This document shows positions 52,179 through 61,710 of a stretch of 64,000 nt of DNA, one piece after another (within the stretch, counting starts at the first letter, position 1; each line of letters starts with the position of its first letter). The stretch is taken from assembly GCF_001405015.1 (NCBI RefSeq), contig NZ_CYZX01000019.1, positions 1 through 64,000 on the forward strand. The letters are read 5' to 3'. The DNA is from Clostridium disporicum (GTDB lineage: Bacteria > Bacillota > Clostridia > Clostridiales > Clostridiaceae). A program made the position numbers and the translations under genes. The notes under the pieces were generated by a model. It was not told the origin of the DNA and did not search any database. It saw nothing but the letters and a program-made list of their open reading frames with translations.

Positions 52179-53474
52179 TTATACTAAAACAAATTTCAAC
52201 ACAAAAATTATAGCAACTATCACCGTTGTAAGTGAAATATCTCTATATTTCCCTGAAAATAATTTTAATGCTATGTATGAAATTACTCCAAATACTATAC
52301 CATCTGATATTGAATATGCAAATGGCATCATTATGATTGTTAAGAATGCTGGCACAGCTTCTGTATAATCTTCTAAATTAATCTCTTTTATAGTCTCAAT
52401 CATAAATAATCCAACTATTACTAAAGCCGATGCTGTTACTGCTGGTGTAATCATTCCAAATAATGGTGCAAAGAATAATGATATTCCAAACATAACAGCT
52501 GTTGAAACTGCTGTTAATCCAGTTCTCCCACCTTCTGCTACCCCAGCTGCACTCTCAACGAAAGTACTTACTGTACTAGTTCCTAAACAAGCTCCAACTG
52601 TTGTCCCTATAGCATCTGCAAAAAGAGCTTTTTTAATGTTTGGAACCTTACCATCTTCATCTAACATCTTAGCCTTTGTAGCAACACCTACTAAAGTACC
52701 TATAGTATCAAACATATCCATAAATAATAATGTAAATAACACTATCACCATATCAAAACTAAATATATTATGCCACTCAAATTGCATAAATGTACTTGAT
52801 ATTGAAGGTGGCATGCTTACTATAGCACTTGGCATTTGAGTTACTCCCATAGGAATACCTATTATTGTAGTTATAACCATTCCTAAGAATAATGCTCCTT
52901 TAACTTTTCTAGCTACTAATATTCCTGTTATTACTATTCCTATTATAGCTAAAAGCCCTGGGCCTGATGTTATATTTCCTAAAGCTACTATAGTACCTCC
53001 ATCTGCAGGATGAACTACTACTCCTGCACCTTCTAATCCTATTAAAGCTATAAATAAACCTATCCCTACTGAAATCGCTTTTTTTATATTAGCTGGAATT
53101 GAATCTACTATTGCTTCTCTTACATTAAATATTGTTAAAACAATAAAAATTAATCCTTCTAATAAAACTGCTGTTAAAGCAAATTGATATGAATATCCCA
53201 TTCCTAAAACTACTGTAAATGCAAAGAATGCATTTAAGCCCATACCTGGTGCTTGAGCAAATGGAAGTTTAGCATAAAGCCCCATTATTAATGTTCCTAT
53301 TATCGCTGAAACCGCTGTAGCTGTAAATACTGCACCTTGATCCATACCTGCTGCTGACAATATACTTGGATTTACTATTAATATATAAGCCATTGTCATA
53401 AATGTTGTAATACCTGCAACTACTTCTGTCCTTACATTAGTATTGTTTTCTTTAAGTTTAAAAAACTTATCCAT
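52179..53474 (-). CDS. Guanine/hypoxanthine permease (NCS2, AzgA/PbuG type)
   Basis: 431 residues. Family signatures are TEVVAGITTFMTMAYILIVNPSILSAAGMD, PFAQAPGMGLNAFFAFTVV, DMFDTIGTLVGVATKAKMLDEDGKVPNIKKALFADAIGTTVGA and ESAAGVAEGGRTGLTAV. AzgA-type permeases import guanine, hypoxanthine or adenine with protons. The leader shows no purine riboswitch, unlike many relatives. AAAGGTGG precedes the ATG. Monocistronic and divergent from the zinc operon. Confidence 0.92.
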   Translation of the reverse strand: MDKFFKLKENNTNVRTEVVAGITTFMTMAYILIVNPSILSAAGMDQGAVFTATAVSAIIGTLIMGLYAKLPFAQAPGMGLNAFFAFTVVLGMGYSYQFALTAVLLEGLIFIVLTIFNVREAIVDSIPANIKKAISVGIGLFIALIGLEGAGVVVHPADGGTIVALGNITSGPGLLAIIGIVITGILVARKVKGALFLGMVITTIIGIPMGVTQMPSAIVSMPPSISSTFMQFEWHNIFSFDMVIVLFTLLFMDMFDTIGTLVGVATKAKMLDEDGKVPNIKKALFADAIGTTVGACLGTSTVSTFVESAAGVAEGGRTGLTAVSTAVMFGISLFFAPLFGMITPAVTASALVIVGLFMIETIKEINLEDYTEAVPAFLTIIMMPFAYSISDGIVFGVISYIALKLFSGKYRDISLTTVIVAIIFVLKFVLV

Positions 53475-53604
53475 AGTTCTCCACCTTTATAATTTTTTTG
53501 TGCACATACTATAATACTATAAATTCGACATTTTTCAACCTTTTTAACGAACGTTTTTTTATTTTTTTTAATTATAATTCAGAAATTTGGCGTTATATTT
53601 TATC

Positions 53605-53632
53605 TTTACCTTTTCCTAAAAAAGTGTATAAT
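53605..53632 (+). promoter_or_regulatory. Promoter candidate for zinc operon
   Basis: TTTACC (53605-53610) and TATAAT (53627-53632) are 16 bp apart, 48 bp before the first znu gene. No clear Zur palindrome was seen around it. Confidence 0.45.
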
Positions 53633-53679
53633 ATACTTATAAATGCAAACTATTCTCATTTGAATTTAGGAGGACAAGT

Positions 53680-54654
53680 ATGAAAAAAAAGTATACAAAA
53701 ATATTATCCTTATTAATTATTACATTAGTAGCACTTATGGGGTGTAGCTCTAAAAATACCGAATCCATAAATGATTCTAACGAAATAACTATAGTTACAT
53801 CTTTTTATCCAATATATATATCAACCCTTAATATTATTAAAGATGTTCCTAACGTAAAATTAATTAATATGACAAAAGCACAAACTGGTTGTCTACATGA
53901 TTATCAATTATCTCCAGAAGATTTAAAAACTTTATCTTCAGCAGATATCTTCGTAGTAAATGGTGCTGGAATGGAAGGTTTCCTTGATAAAGTTATATCT
54001 AATGAAAAAGATTTAGATATAGTTGATTCTAGCGAAGGAATTAAGTTATTAACTGCTGATGGTGAAGAACATAGTCATGATGATGAAAATCATAACCACG
54101 ATGAAGAAGAAACTCATGCTGATGATCATGATCACGAAGATAATCCTCATGTTTGGGTCAGCATAAGTAACAATATAAAGCAAGTACAAAATATAGCAAA
54201 TGGATTAGCTAAATATGATCCTGATAATGCTGATAAATACGAAGCTAATGCAAAAGAATACATATCAAAGCTTGAAGCTTTAAAAACTGAAATGCACGAA
54301 GTAATAGATACTCTTCCAAATCGTAATATAATAACTTTCCATGAAGCATTTCCTTACTTTGCTGAAGAGTTTAACTTAAATATAGTTGGTGTCGTTGAAG
54401 TTGAGCCAGGAACAGAACCATCACCAAAACAATTAGAGGAAACTATTGAAATTGCAAAAAATAATAATGTAAAAGCTTTATTTACAGAACCACAATATGC
54501 TGCTAAAGCTGCCACTACAATTTCAAATGAAACAGGTATTCCACTTTATACCCTAGACCCTATTGTAACAGGTGATTCAACATCTGATGCTTACGACGAT
54601 TATATAACTAAAATGGAACAAAATCTTGAAACTTTAAAAGAGGCGTTAAAATAA
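53680..54654 (+). CDS. znuA: Zinc ABC transporter substrate-binding lipoprotein
   Basis: 324 residues. A lipoprotein signal ends LMGCSS. It is a cluster A-I metal-binding protein (IVTSFYPIYISTLNII; LSSADIFVVNGAGMEGF) with a long His/Asp/Glu-rich loop (HSHDDENHNHDEE and HADDHDHEDNPH) that is diagnostic for zinc rather than manganese proteins. HEAFPYFAEEF and EPQYAAKAA complete the fold. It is the first gene of a four-gene operon with 1-bp overlaps, followed by ATPase, permease and a Fur-family regulator. AGGAGG lies before the ATG. Confidence 0.93.
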   Translation: MKKKYTKILSLLIITLVALMGCSSKNTESINDSNEITIVTSFYPIYISTLNIIKDVPNVKLINMTKAQTGCLHDYQLSPEDLKTLSSADIFVVNGAGMEGFLDKVISNEKDLDIVDSSEGIKLLTADGEEHSHDDENHNHDEEETHADDHDHEDNPHVWVSISNNIKQVQNIANGLAKYDPDNADKYEANAKEYISKLEALKTEMHEVIDTLPNRNIITFHEAFPYFAEEFNLNIVGVVEVEPGTEPSPKQLEETIEIAKNNNVKALFTEPQYAAKAATTISNETGIPLYTLDPIVTGDSTSDAYDDYITKMEQNLETLKEALK

Positions 54655-55445
54655 TGGAAAATTCAAATTATACTAATAACAACAAATGCTCTGATTTTTG
54701 CTGTACAAAAGTTGAAAACTTATCTGTTACTATAGGTACAAATGAAATTTTAAAAAATATAAATCTACACTTTCATTGTGGAGAGTTAACTTCTATTATA
54801 GGGCCTAACGGTGCTGGTAAGAGTACACTTTTTAAAGCTTTATTAGGAGAAATTAAGCACACTGGAAAATTAACTTATGTTGGTACTTCATCTAAAGGAG
54901 TATCAAGCCCTATTATTGGTTATGTACCTCAATATTTAAATTTTGATTTAAGTACTCCTGCAAGTGTTCTTGATTTATTCATAGCTTGCAACTCAAAAGT
55001 CCCTGTTTGGTTATACTCATCAAAAAAATATAGAGAAAAAGTCTCTGAAAGTCTTTCTAGAGTAAAAGCAGAATACTTAATAGATAGAAAACTAGGAGCT
55101 TTATCCGGTGGTGAACTTCAAAGAGTTTTATTAGCATTAGCTTTAGATCCAATGCCTAATATTCTACTTCTCGATGAACCTGTATCTGGAATAGATCAAA
55201 ACGGTCTTGAGTTATTCTATGATATATTAATGGACGTAAAATCTAAGTATGATTTATCTATTATACTAGTGTCTCATGATTTAGACTTAGTTGCTAAATA
55301 TGCAGATAAGGTTGTTTTATTAAAAGGTTCTGTTCTTTGTAGTGGAACTCCTAAGGAAGTATTTACAAATAAAACTACAAGTAAAATTTTCGGATTGTCT
55401 TGGTATGAGGAAGATGATTCTAAGAGTAAAGGAGGTAAAAAATAA
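54654..55445 (+). CDS. znuC: Zinc ABC transporter ATP-binding protein
   Basis: 263 residues with Walker A GPNGAGKST, Q-loop VPQY, signature LSGGELQR, Walker B LLLDEP and H-loop SHDLDLV. The 1-bp overlap with znuA and znuB indicates translational coupling. The N-terminus has an extra Asn-rich stretch and two Cys pairs (CSDFCC), unusual for ZnuC and perhaps able to bind metal. Confidence 0.93.
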   Translation: MENSNYTNNNKCSDFCCTKVENLSVTIGTNEILKNINLHFHCGELTSIIGPNGAGKSTLFKALLGEIKHTGKLTYVGTSSKGVSSPIIGYVPQYLNFDLSTPASVLDLFIACNSKVPVWLYSSKKYREKVSESLSRVKAEYLIDRKLGALSGGELQRVLLALALDPMPNILLLDEPVSGIDQNGLELFYDILMDVKSKYDLSIILVSHDLDLVAKYADKVVLLKGSVLCSGTPKEVFTNKTTSKIFGLSWYEEDDSKSKGGKK

Positions 55446-56287
55446 TGCTAGAATCTTTATATGGATTTATAGACTTTATACTCCCATTTCAATGGGTACA
55501 TTATGATTTTATGAAAAATGCATTAATCGCAGTTTTATTAGTTACTCCTTTATTTGGAATACTTGGTACTATGGTAGTAAATAATAAAATGGCTTTCTTT
55601 GCCGATTCTTTAGGGCACGGTGCTTTTACTGGAATAGCAATAGGAATTCTAGTAGGTGGAATAAGCCCAACATGGGGAGCTACTATATTTTCCATCTTTT
55701 TTGCGATTGCTATTACTTTAATAAAAAATAAAGGTAATTCATCAACAGATACTATAATAGGAGTATTTTCATCAATTGCTATTGCTTTAGGTTTGGTTCT
55801 TATGAGTTTAGGTGGTAATATGAATAAATTCTCATCTTATTTAGTTGGTGATTTATTAAGTATTACACCTAAGGAAATACTTATGTTAGTAGTATTATTT
55901 ATAATAATTTTATTAGTTTGGTCATTTATATTTAATAAACTTCTTTTAGTTAGTATAAATAGTTCACTAGCTAAAAGTCGTGGTACTAACACATTGCTAA
56001 TTGAATTATTATTTACTATAACTATTGCAGTTGTTGTAACTATAACTGTTAACTGGGTAGGACTTTTAATAATTAATTCACTTTTAGTTTTACCAGCAGC
56101 TGCAGCACGTAATGTTTCAAAGAATATACGTCAATATCACTTGATATCAATTATAATTTCTTTATTGTCAGGAATTATAGGTTTAATACTATCTTACTAC
56201 TTAAACACTGTTACTGGTGCAACTATAGTATTGATTTCAGCAATTATGTTCTTTATTACTTTAGGTTATAAGCAAAAATTTATATAA
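55445..56287 (+). CDS. znuB: Zinc ABC transporter permease
   Basis: 280 residues with seven to eight helices, ABC-3 family (FFADSLGHGAFTGIAIGILVGGISPTWGATIF and GLLIINSLLVLPAAAARNVSKN). It forms the channel with znuC and receives zinc from znuA. It overlaps znuC by 1 bp. The Fur-family gene follows after about 75 bp, likely in the same transcript. Confidence 0.93.
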   Translation: MLESLYGFIDFILPFQWVHYDFMKNALIAVLLVTPLFGILGTMVVNNKMAFFADSLGHGAFTGIAIGILVGGISPTWGATIFSIFFAIAITLIKNKGNSSTDTIIGVFSSIAIALGLVLMSLGGNMNKFSSYLVGDLLSITPKEILMLVVLFIIILLVWSFIFNKLLLVSINSSLAKSRGTNTLLIELLFTITIAVVVTITVNWVGLLIINSLLVLPAAAARNVSKNIRQYHLISIIISLLSGIIGLILSYYLNTVTGATIVLISAIMFFITLGYKQKFI

Positions 56288-56362
56288 TTTTATTAAAGCA
56301 CTTTATCCTAAAGCCTATAAGATGTTATTATAATGCTATGATACTTTGAAAGGATGGGGATT

Positions 56363-56803
56363 TTGAATAATAAACCTAATTTTAGCAATTTACTAAAATG
56401 TAAAGGCCTTAAGGTTACTAAGCATAGAAATTCAGTATTAGAGGTTATTGAAAGCAGTAAAAGACCAGTTACTGCTGAAGATATTTATATTATTCTTAAA
56501 CAAAGAAATATCTCTATAAATTTATCATCCATTTATAGAATTTTAGATACATTAGTTGCTAATTCTTTAATAAATAAGTTTATTTTCGAAGAAACTAATA
56601 AGACTTGTTATGAAATGAACGATATGCAACATAAACATTATCTTATATGTAATGGATGCAAAAAAGTATTTCCTATATCTGGTTGCCCTCTACATACTTA
56701 TGAATCAGAATTAGAAGATACTTTAGGTTTTACAATTACAAGTCACAAACTTGAAATTTATGGATTTTGCAAAGAATGTAAAAACAATCCTAAAACCAAA
56801 TAA
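56363..56803 (+). CDS. zur: Fur-family regulator, probably Zur
   Basis: 146 residues. Winged-helix domain (LKVTKHRNSVLEVIESSKRPVTAEDIYIILKQRNISINLSSIYRILDTL) and the Fur dimerization domain with two CxxC pairs (CNGC and CKEC) for structural zinc, plus HKHYLIC. Operon position behind znuABC argues for the zinc-sensing member. The ATG at 56354 lies inside the ribosome binding site, so I prefer the TTG nine bases later, 8 nt after AAAGGA; either is possible. The reading frame and family are certain, the metal specificity is inferred from context. Confidence 0.88.
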   Translation: MNNKPNFSNLLKCKGLKVTKHRNSVLEVIESSKRPVTAEDIYIILKQRNISINLSSIYRILDTLVANSLINKFIFEETNKTCYEMNDMQHKHYLICNGCKKVFPISGCPLHTYESELEDTLGFTITSHKLEIYGFCKECKNNPKTK

Positions 56804-56830
56804 ACTACTTATCCATTTATAATAAAAAGT

Positions 56831-56868
56831 AATTAAATAAATCCAGCATATGCTGGATTTATTTAATT
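56831..56868. terminator. 38-bp perfect palindrome, bidirectional terminator
   Basis: Two 19-bp arms (56831-56849 and 56850-56868) with no spacer form a perfect palindrome between zur and the convergent nucleotidyltransferase gene. A T-run is present on both strands in the arms. Confidence 0.85.
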
Positions 56869-56922
56869 TCTAGTTTAGAAATCTACCTATTAAGTTTTAA
56901 TCTAAATTATTAACTCCTAATT

Positions 56923-57738
56923 TTAACTAACTCTAATTCCTTCTTCATGTAAAAATTCTTTAAGATCATCAACGATATCATCCATATTTTTCAATATCTC
57001 TTTATTACATTTACATGAATTCTCTATTAATGTATTCACACCCTCAGTCAGGAATCTAGGTATCTTTTTACACCTTGAATTAATTATTGATACCAACCTC
57101 TTATCTCCAGGATGTGGCATCTCATTAACAGCAAACACTACATCAAAGTAACTATCTAAAAACTTACATACCTTATAACTTACGCTTATTAAATCTCCTG
57201 TATGTATAGCTTTATCTATCTGATTATAATAAGATGATATACTATCTCTTAATAAATAATAATTTTTATCTACTATATTTAGTTTTAGCTTCTGAGGATA
57301 AGCTACTCTATATTTTTTTTGAAGATTCTTAAAAGTATTTTCCTTATCGTAAGCTATAAAAGCTCCTGAAACCACCTTCCATAAACATGTTGTATAGCCT
57401 ACAGAGGCTTTACAATTGTCAATTACATCGAATAAATTATCCTTTAAAGTATCTAGCGTATAATAACTTACATCTATTTCTGTTGTAGAATTTCTTAATA
57501 TAAAAATATCTTTTTCTCCATATTTTCCGCTAATAGTTTCTATAGTATCTGAAAACTTTTTTAACGCTTTACTCCGCCTATTAGCATCAATTTCAGCCTT
57601 TAATATCACCTCTATATCTATATCATAAAAAAAATCATTTTTCCCACTAGCCCCTGACCCTGTTAAAGTTATTGATAATACCTCATCAAACTTTTTGTAC
57701 TCGTTTACAAGTTGGTATACTATCATATTAACACCCAT
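56923..57738 (-). CDS. Nucleotidyltransferase-fold protein (DUF4037-like)
   Basis: 271 residues. The N-terminal part has the nucleotidyltransferase signature GSGASGKNDFFYDIDIEV (G-S, then D-x-D) followed by a third Asp in TEIDVSYY. The C-terminal 140 residues are helical, as in DUF4037-type minimal nucleotidyltransferases. Possible roles include aminoglycoside-like adenylyl transfer or a toxin-like AMPylase, but no partner gene is adjacent, so none can be chosen. GGGGTGA precedes the ATG. It follows pullulanase on the same strand. Confidence 0.75.
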   Translation of the reverse strand: MGVNMIVYQLVNEYKKFDEVLSITLTGSGASGKNDFFYDIDIEVILKAEIDANRRSKALKKFSDTIETISGKYGEKDIFILRNSTTEIDVSYYTLDTLKDNLFDVIDNCKASVGYTTCLWKVVSGAFIAYDKENTFKNLQKKYRVAYPQKLKLNIVDKNYYLLRDSISSYYNQIDKAIHTGDLISVSYKVCKFLDSYFDVVFAVNEMPHPGDKRLVSIINSRCKKIPRFLTEGVNTLIENSCKCNKEILKNMDDIVDDLKEFLHEEGIRVS

Positions 57739-57763
57739 ATTCTCACCCCAATTTTATATATTT

Positions 57764-57799
57764 ACTTTAGAAGATATGAAACCTCATATCTTCTAAAGT
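57764..57799 (-). terminator. Hairpin between pullulanase and nucleotidyltransferase genes
   Basis: A 16-bp perfect stem (57764-57779 with 57784-57799) with a 4-nt loop. No strong T-run follows, so it may terminate weakly or process the transcript. Confidence 0.6.
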
Positions 57800-57805
57800 T
57801 AAAAA

Positions 57806-59788
57806 TTATTTAGCTATAAGTACGTAAGCTGATTTTGCTTTCACCTTTAGCTCACTATCCCTAATTTCCTTTATTTCTTCTATCCCTGCTTTTTCTTCAT
57901 TTACAACTAAACTCCACTTTCCATGTGGTATGTTAACATATACATCTCTATTATTACTATTGAAAATTACTAAAATATCATTTTCTTCATCTATTTTCCC
58001 TTTAGTATTTAATATATATGCAACTACATTACTATCTGTGAATTCTTTTCCTTTTTCTAAAAATTTAATATTCTCTTGAATATCACTATTTGAATCCATT
58101 CTAAAAGCTTTATATCTTTTTCTTAATTTAATTAATCCTTTATAATACTCCATTAATTCTTTATACGTGTTTCTTCTTTCCCATCTTAGTTTATTTACAT
58201 AATCAGATGACTTAAAGCTGTTTTCTATTAAATTTCCTTCTTCATCCATCTTAGTTCTAGCTATTTCTTCCCCAGCATGAATAAAGCTTATACCTTGTGA
58301 TGTTAAGACTATTGCTGCCGCTAATTTATTCATCTTTATAAGCTCATCTTCTGATACATCTTTATTCACTGTTTGTAGTTTGTCCCATAATGTTAAATTG
58401 TCATGGGCTGATGCATAAGTTATAGTTTGATAAGGTTCGTTAGCCCAAAAATTTCTAGCGTACATAGCCTTATTTACATCAACTTGTGGATGCTTAGTAG
58501 ATGCTACTACTGAGAATTTTATAGCTTCTTCTAAATCTTTGCCTCCATTTACAAATCCAGCTTCTTCTTCATAAAAAACATGTCCTTTTATTCCATCTCT
58601 ACAATCATCACTAAAAGCAGCTATTTGCAAATCGTTATATTTAAAAGTATTTTTCTTTAATGCAGCTTTTTCATCTGATAGAGGAGTTGGACCACCTGCC
58701 CATCCTTCACCATATATTATTATAGATTTATCTATTTTATCTAATTCTCTTCTAATTTCCTTCATTGTTTCAATATCATGTAATCCCATAAGATCAAATC
58801 TAAACCCATCTATATGATACTCCTTAGCCCAATAAACTACCGAATCTACCATATACTTTCTAAACATATATCTATCTGAAGCAGTTTCGTTTCCACAAGC
58901 AGAACCATCTGTGTAATTACCATCTTCATCTGCTCTATAATAATATTTAGGCACAGCCAAATTTAGAAATGAATTTAAGTCAAAAGTATGATTATATACT
59001 ACATCCATAACAACTCTTAATCCTTCTCTGTGTAACTTTTGCACTAATTCCTTAAACTCTTTTATTCTAACTTCTCCTTTATAAGGATTTGTTGAATATG
59101 AACCTTCTGGAACGTTATAATTTTTAGGATCATATCCCCAATTATATTGTGGTAAATGAAGTTTAGTTTCATCTACTGATGCATAATCAAAAGATGGTAA
59201 AAGATGAATATGAGTAAATCCCATCTCCTTTAAATGATTTAATGGTGTCTTATCCTCTATAAAGCCTTTAAATTTTCCTCTGATACTAGCTTCTATTCCT
59301 GATGATTCATCTATTGTAAAATCTCTTACATGAACCTCATATATTATGGAGTCTGTCCAATTATTTAGTTCTGGCTTCGTATCTTCATCCCATTGTTCTG
59401 GATTTGTAGCTTCTAAATCTATTACCATAGATCTATTTCCATTTACACCTACAGCTTTTGCATATGGATCTACTAATACATTTTCATTTTTATCTATATA
59501 AACTATATAATTATAAAATTCTCCGCTTAAATCGCCGTCTACTTCTAAAGTCCAACTTCCTTTAATGCTTTTATTCATCTTTAATATTTTTTTAGCTTCA
59601 CATTCATAGTCATAAGGATCATTCCCATAAAAAGCAATTTTAACTTCATCTGCAGTAGGTGCCCATAATATAAATTTTGTTTTTTCTTTAGAATAAATTG
59701 CTCCTAATTCACCATCATAATTATATAATTTTTGAAATTCTTTACTTTCAAAATACTTATTCACATCTACAATTTCTCTCATTTTCAT
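57806..59788 (-). CDS. pulA: Type I pullulanase (GH13)
   Basis: 660 residues with an N-terminal CBM48 (GAIYSKEKTKFILWAPTADEVKIAFYG), the pullulanase signature YNWGYDP, and GH13 catalytic residues D332 in GFRFDL and E361 in YGEGW, plus SAHDNLTLWDK. No signal peptide, so it is cytoplasmic and hydrolyses alpha-1,6 branches of glycogen or maltodextrins. GAGGAG lies 7 nt before the ATG. A LacI-type operator (59819-59835) directly upstream is shared with the debranching enzyme gene at the window end, which points to one regulator for both. Confidence 0.95.
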   Translation of the reverse strand: MKMREIVDVNKYFESKEFQKLYNYDGELGAIYSKEKTKFILWAPTADEVKIAFYGNDPYDYECEAKKILKMNKSIKGSWTLEVDGDLSGEFYNYIVYIDKNENVLVDPYAKAVGVNGNRSMVIDLEATNPEQWDEDTKPELNNWTDSIIYEVHVRDFTIDESSGIEASIRGKFKGFIEDKTPLNHLKEMGFTHIHLLPSFDYASVDETKLHLPQYNWGYDPKNYNVPEGSYSTNPYKGEVRIKEFKELVQKLHREGLRVVMDVVYNHTFDLNSFLNLAVPKYYYRADEDGNYTDGSACGNETASDRYMFRKYMVDSVVYWAKEYHIDGFRFDLMGLHDIETMKEIRRELDKIDKSIIIYGEGWAGGPTPLSDEKAALKKNTFKYNDLQIAAFSDDCRDGIKGHVFYEEEAGFVNGGKDLEEAIKFSVVASTKHPQVDVNKAMYARNFWANEPYQTITYASAHDNLTLWDKLQTVNKDVSEDELIKMNKLAAAIVLTSQGISFIHAGEEIARTKMDEEGNLIENSFKSSDYVNKLRWERRNTYKELMEYYKGLIKLRKRYKAFRMDSNSDIQENIKFLEKGKEFTDSNVVAYILNTKGKIDEENDILVIFNSNNRDVYVNIPHGKWSLVVNEEKAGIEEIKEIRDSELKVKAKSAYVLIAK

Positions 59789-59818
59789 TCTATACTCCTC
59801 AACTCTTTCTTAAGTTTT

Positions 59819-59835
59819 TCGGAAACGGTTCCGAT
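59819..59835. promoter_or_regulatory. LacI-family operator upstream of pulA
   Basis: TCGGAAACGGTTCCGAT, a near-perfect dyad around a central CG, typical of LacI/MalR-type operators. It lies 31 bp before the pullulanase start. A close copy sits upstream of the debranching enzyme gene at 63890-63905. Confidence 0.75.
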
Positions 59836-60066
59836 TTCTTGCTTAAATGGTTTCTATTTTTAAATAATTCCTATTTTATTATAACACATTTTATTCCCTA
59901 AATATGTTAAATATTAATATATTTTATTTTTGAATATAATTCCAAATTAATTAGCAATTTATATCCTTTAACCAATTATTTACCTTATTAATATTTGCGA
60001 CTTTTTCACATAATAAACATATATGACAGGCTAATAATTATCCTGTCAAAACAAAGGAGGAATATT

Positions 60067-60729
60067 ATGAAGAAAAAAAATTTATCACTTATGTTATTGT
60101 CTTTAGTTATCGCTTCTGAGACTTTAATATCTATGCCTTCAGCAACAATTAAAGTTTCAGAGCTAAAACCTGTTGAAGTCTCAAACCCTTCAACAAACTC
60201 CGATAAAAGTGGAGATAGGGAGTCTAAAAAAGAAGAAAAACCATCTGCTCCTGCTAAAGAACAAAAGCCTGCAGAAGATATGAAGAAGAAACCTTGTGAG
60301 GATAATTCTAAAAAGGTAGTACCATCTACTCCTGCTAAGGAAGAAAAGCCTAAAGAGGATATGAACAAAAAAACTATGGAAAAAGAACAAACTCCTGCTA
60401 CTCCTGCTAAAGAACAAAAACCAGCAGAAGATATGAAGAAAAAACCTTGTGGAGAAAAACCTAAAGATTCTACTAAGACTGAAGAGCAAACACCAGCTGC
60501 TCCTACTAAAGAAATAAAACCAAAGTGCAAAGAGGATAAAACTTCTAATAAGAAGGATGCAGAAACTAAGGAAGAAAAGGAAACTAAAAAAGATAAGAAA
60601 TGTAAAGATAAAAAAGATAAAAAAGATAAACATCATCATAAAGATCATGATGAAGATAAACATGATAAAGATCATGACAAAGATAAAAATAAATGCAAAA
60701 CTCCTTGCAGAGATTCAAAGGATCAATAA
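60067..60729 (+). CDS. Secreted low-complexity Lys/Glu/Pro protein with His/Asp-rich tail
   Basis: 220 residues from the ATG after AAAGGAGG. A signal peptide (LSLMLLSLVIASETLISMPSA) is followed by three or so imperfect repeats of PAKEQKPAEDMKKKPC type, each with a Cys. The C-terminal 60 residues alternate Lys and Asp with His clusters (DKHHHKDHDEDKHDKDHDKDK), a likely metal-binding tail. No globular domain and no anchor are visible. It might store or scavenge divalent metals, or interact with the wall; function unknown. The long antisense frame over this gene is an effect of its skewed codons. Confidence 0.75.
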   Translation: MKKKNLSLMLLSLVIASETLISMPSATIKVSELKPVEVSNPSTNSDKSGDRESKKEEKPSAPAKEQKPAEDMKKKPCEDNSKKVVPSTPAKEEKPKEDMNKKTMEKEQTPATPAKEQKPAEDMKKKPCGEKPKDSTKTEEQTPAAPTKEIKPKCKEDKTSNKKDAETKEEKETKKDKKCKDKKDKKDKHHHKDHDEDKHDKDHDKDKNKCKTPCRDSKDQ

Positions 60730-60835
60730 TTATAATCCTATATATAACTGATATCATATTATCAAATATACGGTAACATTTTATTTATATAAAAGTATTG
60801 AAATTTCTTAATATGACTATTAATTTATATTCTTA

Positions 60836-60870
60836 AAAAGTTCTACTACATATATGTAGCAGAACTTTTT
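60836..60870 (+). terminator. Intrinsic terminator of the Lys/His-rich secreted protein gene
   Basis: A 17-position stem with one mismatch (60836-60852 with 60854-60870) ending in a run of T residues. Confidence 0.8.
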
Positions 60871-60943
60871 ATTTTAATAATTATATAATTTTAAATAATA
60901 TAGCAAATTATGAGAGATAATATTTTTAGAGGAGTGATGTTGA

Positions 60944-61387
60944 ATGCTTAAAAGAAAATTTACTACTATAATACTAATATTATTAATCATAGAAAGTTTT
61001 AGTTTTTTTAATCCATTTTTAAAACCTAATGCTTCTTTTAATTTACCTTGCACTTGTGATGATGAATTCAATTCATTTTACACTGATGATGATAGTTCAA
61101 ATAGTAAATATATAGATATTTTTTGGACTGAAAATAATATAAAACTTTTAAATGAAAATGAAAAAAAGATTTTAGATGATATCCAAAATAAAATGATTAC
61201 AAATAACAGATTAGACAAAGAAGATATTGAACAAATGGCTACATTAAAAGATATAGTATTCAAGTCAAAACTAACAGAAGATGAATTTAATGATTTTAAA
61301 GAAATTATATCAAAAAAAAGAAATAGAGAAAAATTAACTACTGAAGAGGTTGTTAGGTTAAAATCCTATTTCAATTCTATACAATAG
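60944..61387 (+). CDS. Secreted protein of unknown function
   Basis: 147 residues with a signal peptide or anchor (FTTIILILLIIESFSFF), a short CTCDDEF motif and a helical, charged C-terminal region (LNENEKKILDDIQNKM through EEVVRLKSYFNSIQ). GAGGAG lies before the ATG. It follows the Lys/His-rich secreted protein after a terminator. No family recognised. Confidence 0.65.
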   Translation: MLKRKFTTIILILLIIESFSFFNPFLKPNASFNLPCTCDDEFNSFYTDDDSSNSKYIDIFWTENNIKLLNENEKKILDDIQNKMITNNRLDKEDIEQMATLKDIVFKSKLTEDEFNDFKEIISKKRNREKLTTEEVVRLKSYFNSIQ

Positions 61388-61679
61388 CCTATTAATTTTT
61401 GTACTTTTTTAAAGTAATATATATCATTATTAACACAACAACTGTAATAATATTATTAATATAATTTTCTTTTATATTAATTACCTAATAACATATTAAA
61501 ATCTCTAAAGCTATCTATGGAATTTTACCTAAAAAAGTATCTATAGTAAAGACTATTCCATTTACATCGCTAACTGCTGATGTCAAAGTGATAACTCCAG
61601 ATGGCATAAATGGTAATAGTCTTCTTTGAAAAATTTCAATTACACTTTCTGAGTTGAACATTCTGTTACCTTTTTTCTC
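61388..61679. other. Mostly gene-free stretch with a doubtful minus-strand frame
   Basis: An open frame runs on the minus strand over 61515-61661 (48 residues from an ATG with only a weak AAGGT upstream: MFNSESVIEIFQRRLLPF then MPSGVITLTSAVSDVNGIVFTIDTF). It lies beyond the debranching enzyme terminator and has some coding flavour, so it may be a gene fragment. The rest is AT-rich and featureless. Confidence 0.35.
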
Positions 61680-61710
61680 AAAAAAAGACTGTAGTAATAA
61701 AACTACAGCC
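61680..61710 (-). terminator. Intrinsic terminator of the debranching enzyme gene
   Basis: A 9-position stem with one U-G (61687-61695 with 61702-61710) and a 6-nt loop, followed on the minus strand by seven T residues, 120 bp after the gene. Confidence 0.8.

Noticed and set aside
53475..53680. Purine riboswitch or PurBox upstream of the purine permease gene
   Set aside because: The purine aptamer core is absent. A lone ACGAACGT could be a half-site of a PurBox, but the second half is missing.
60006..60675. Two long minus-strand frames (174 and 161 residues) opposite the Lys/Glu-rich secreted protein gene
   Set aside because: They are mirror frames of skewed AAA/GAA codons, lack ribosome binding sites and give low-complexity Phe/Ser/Leu proteins.
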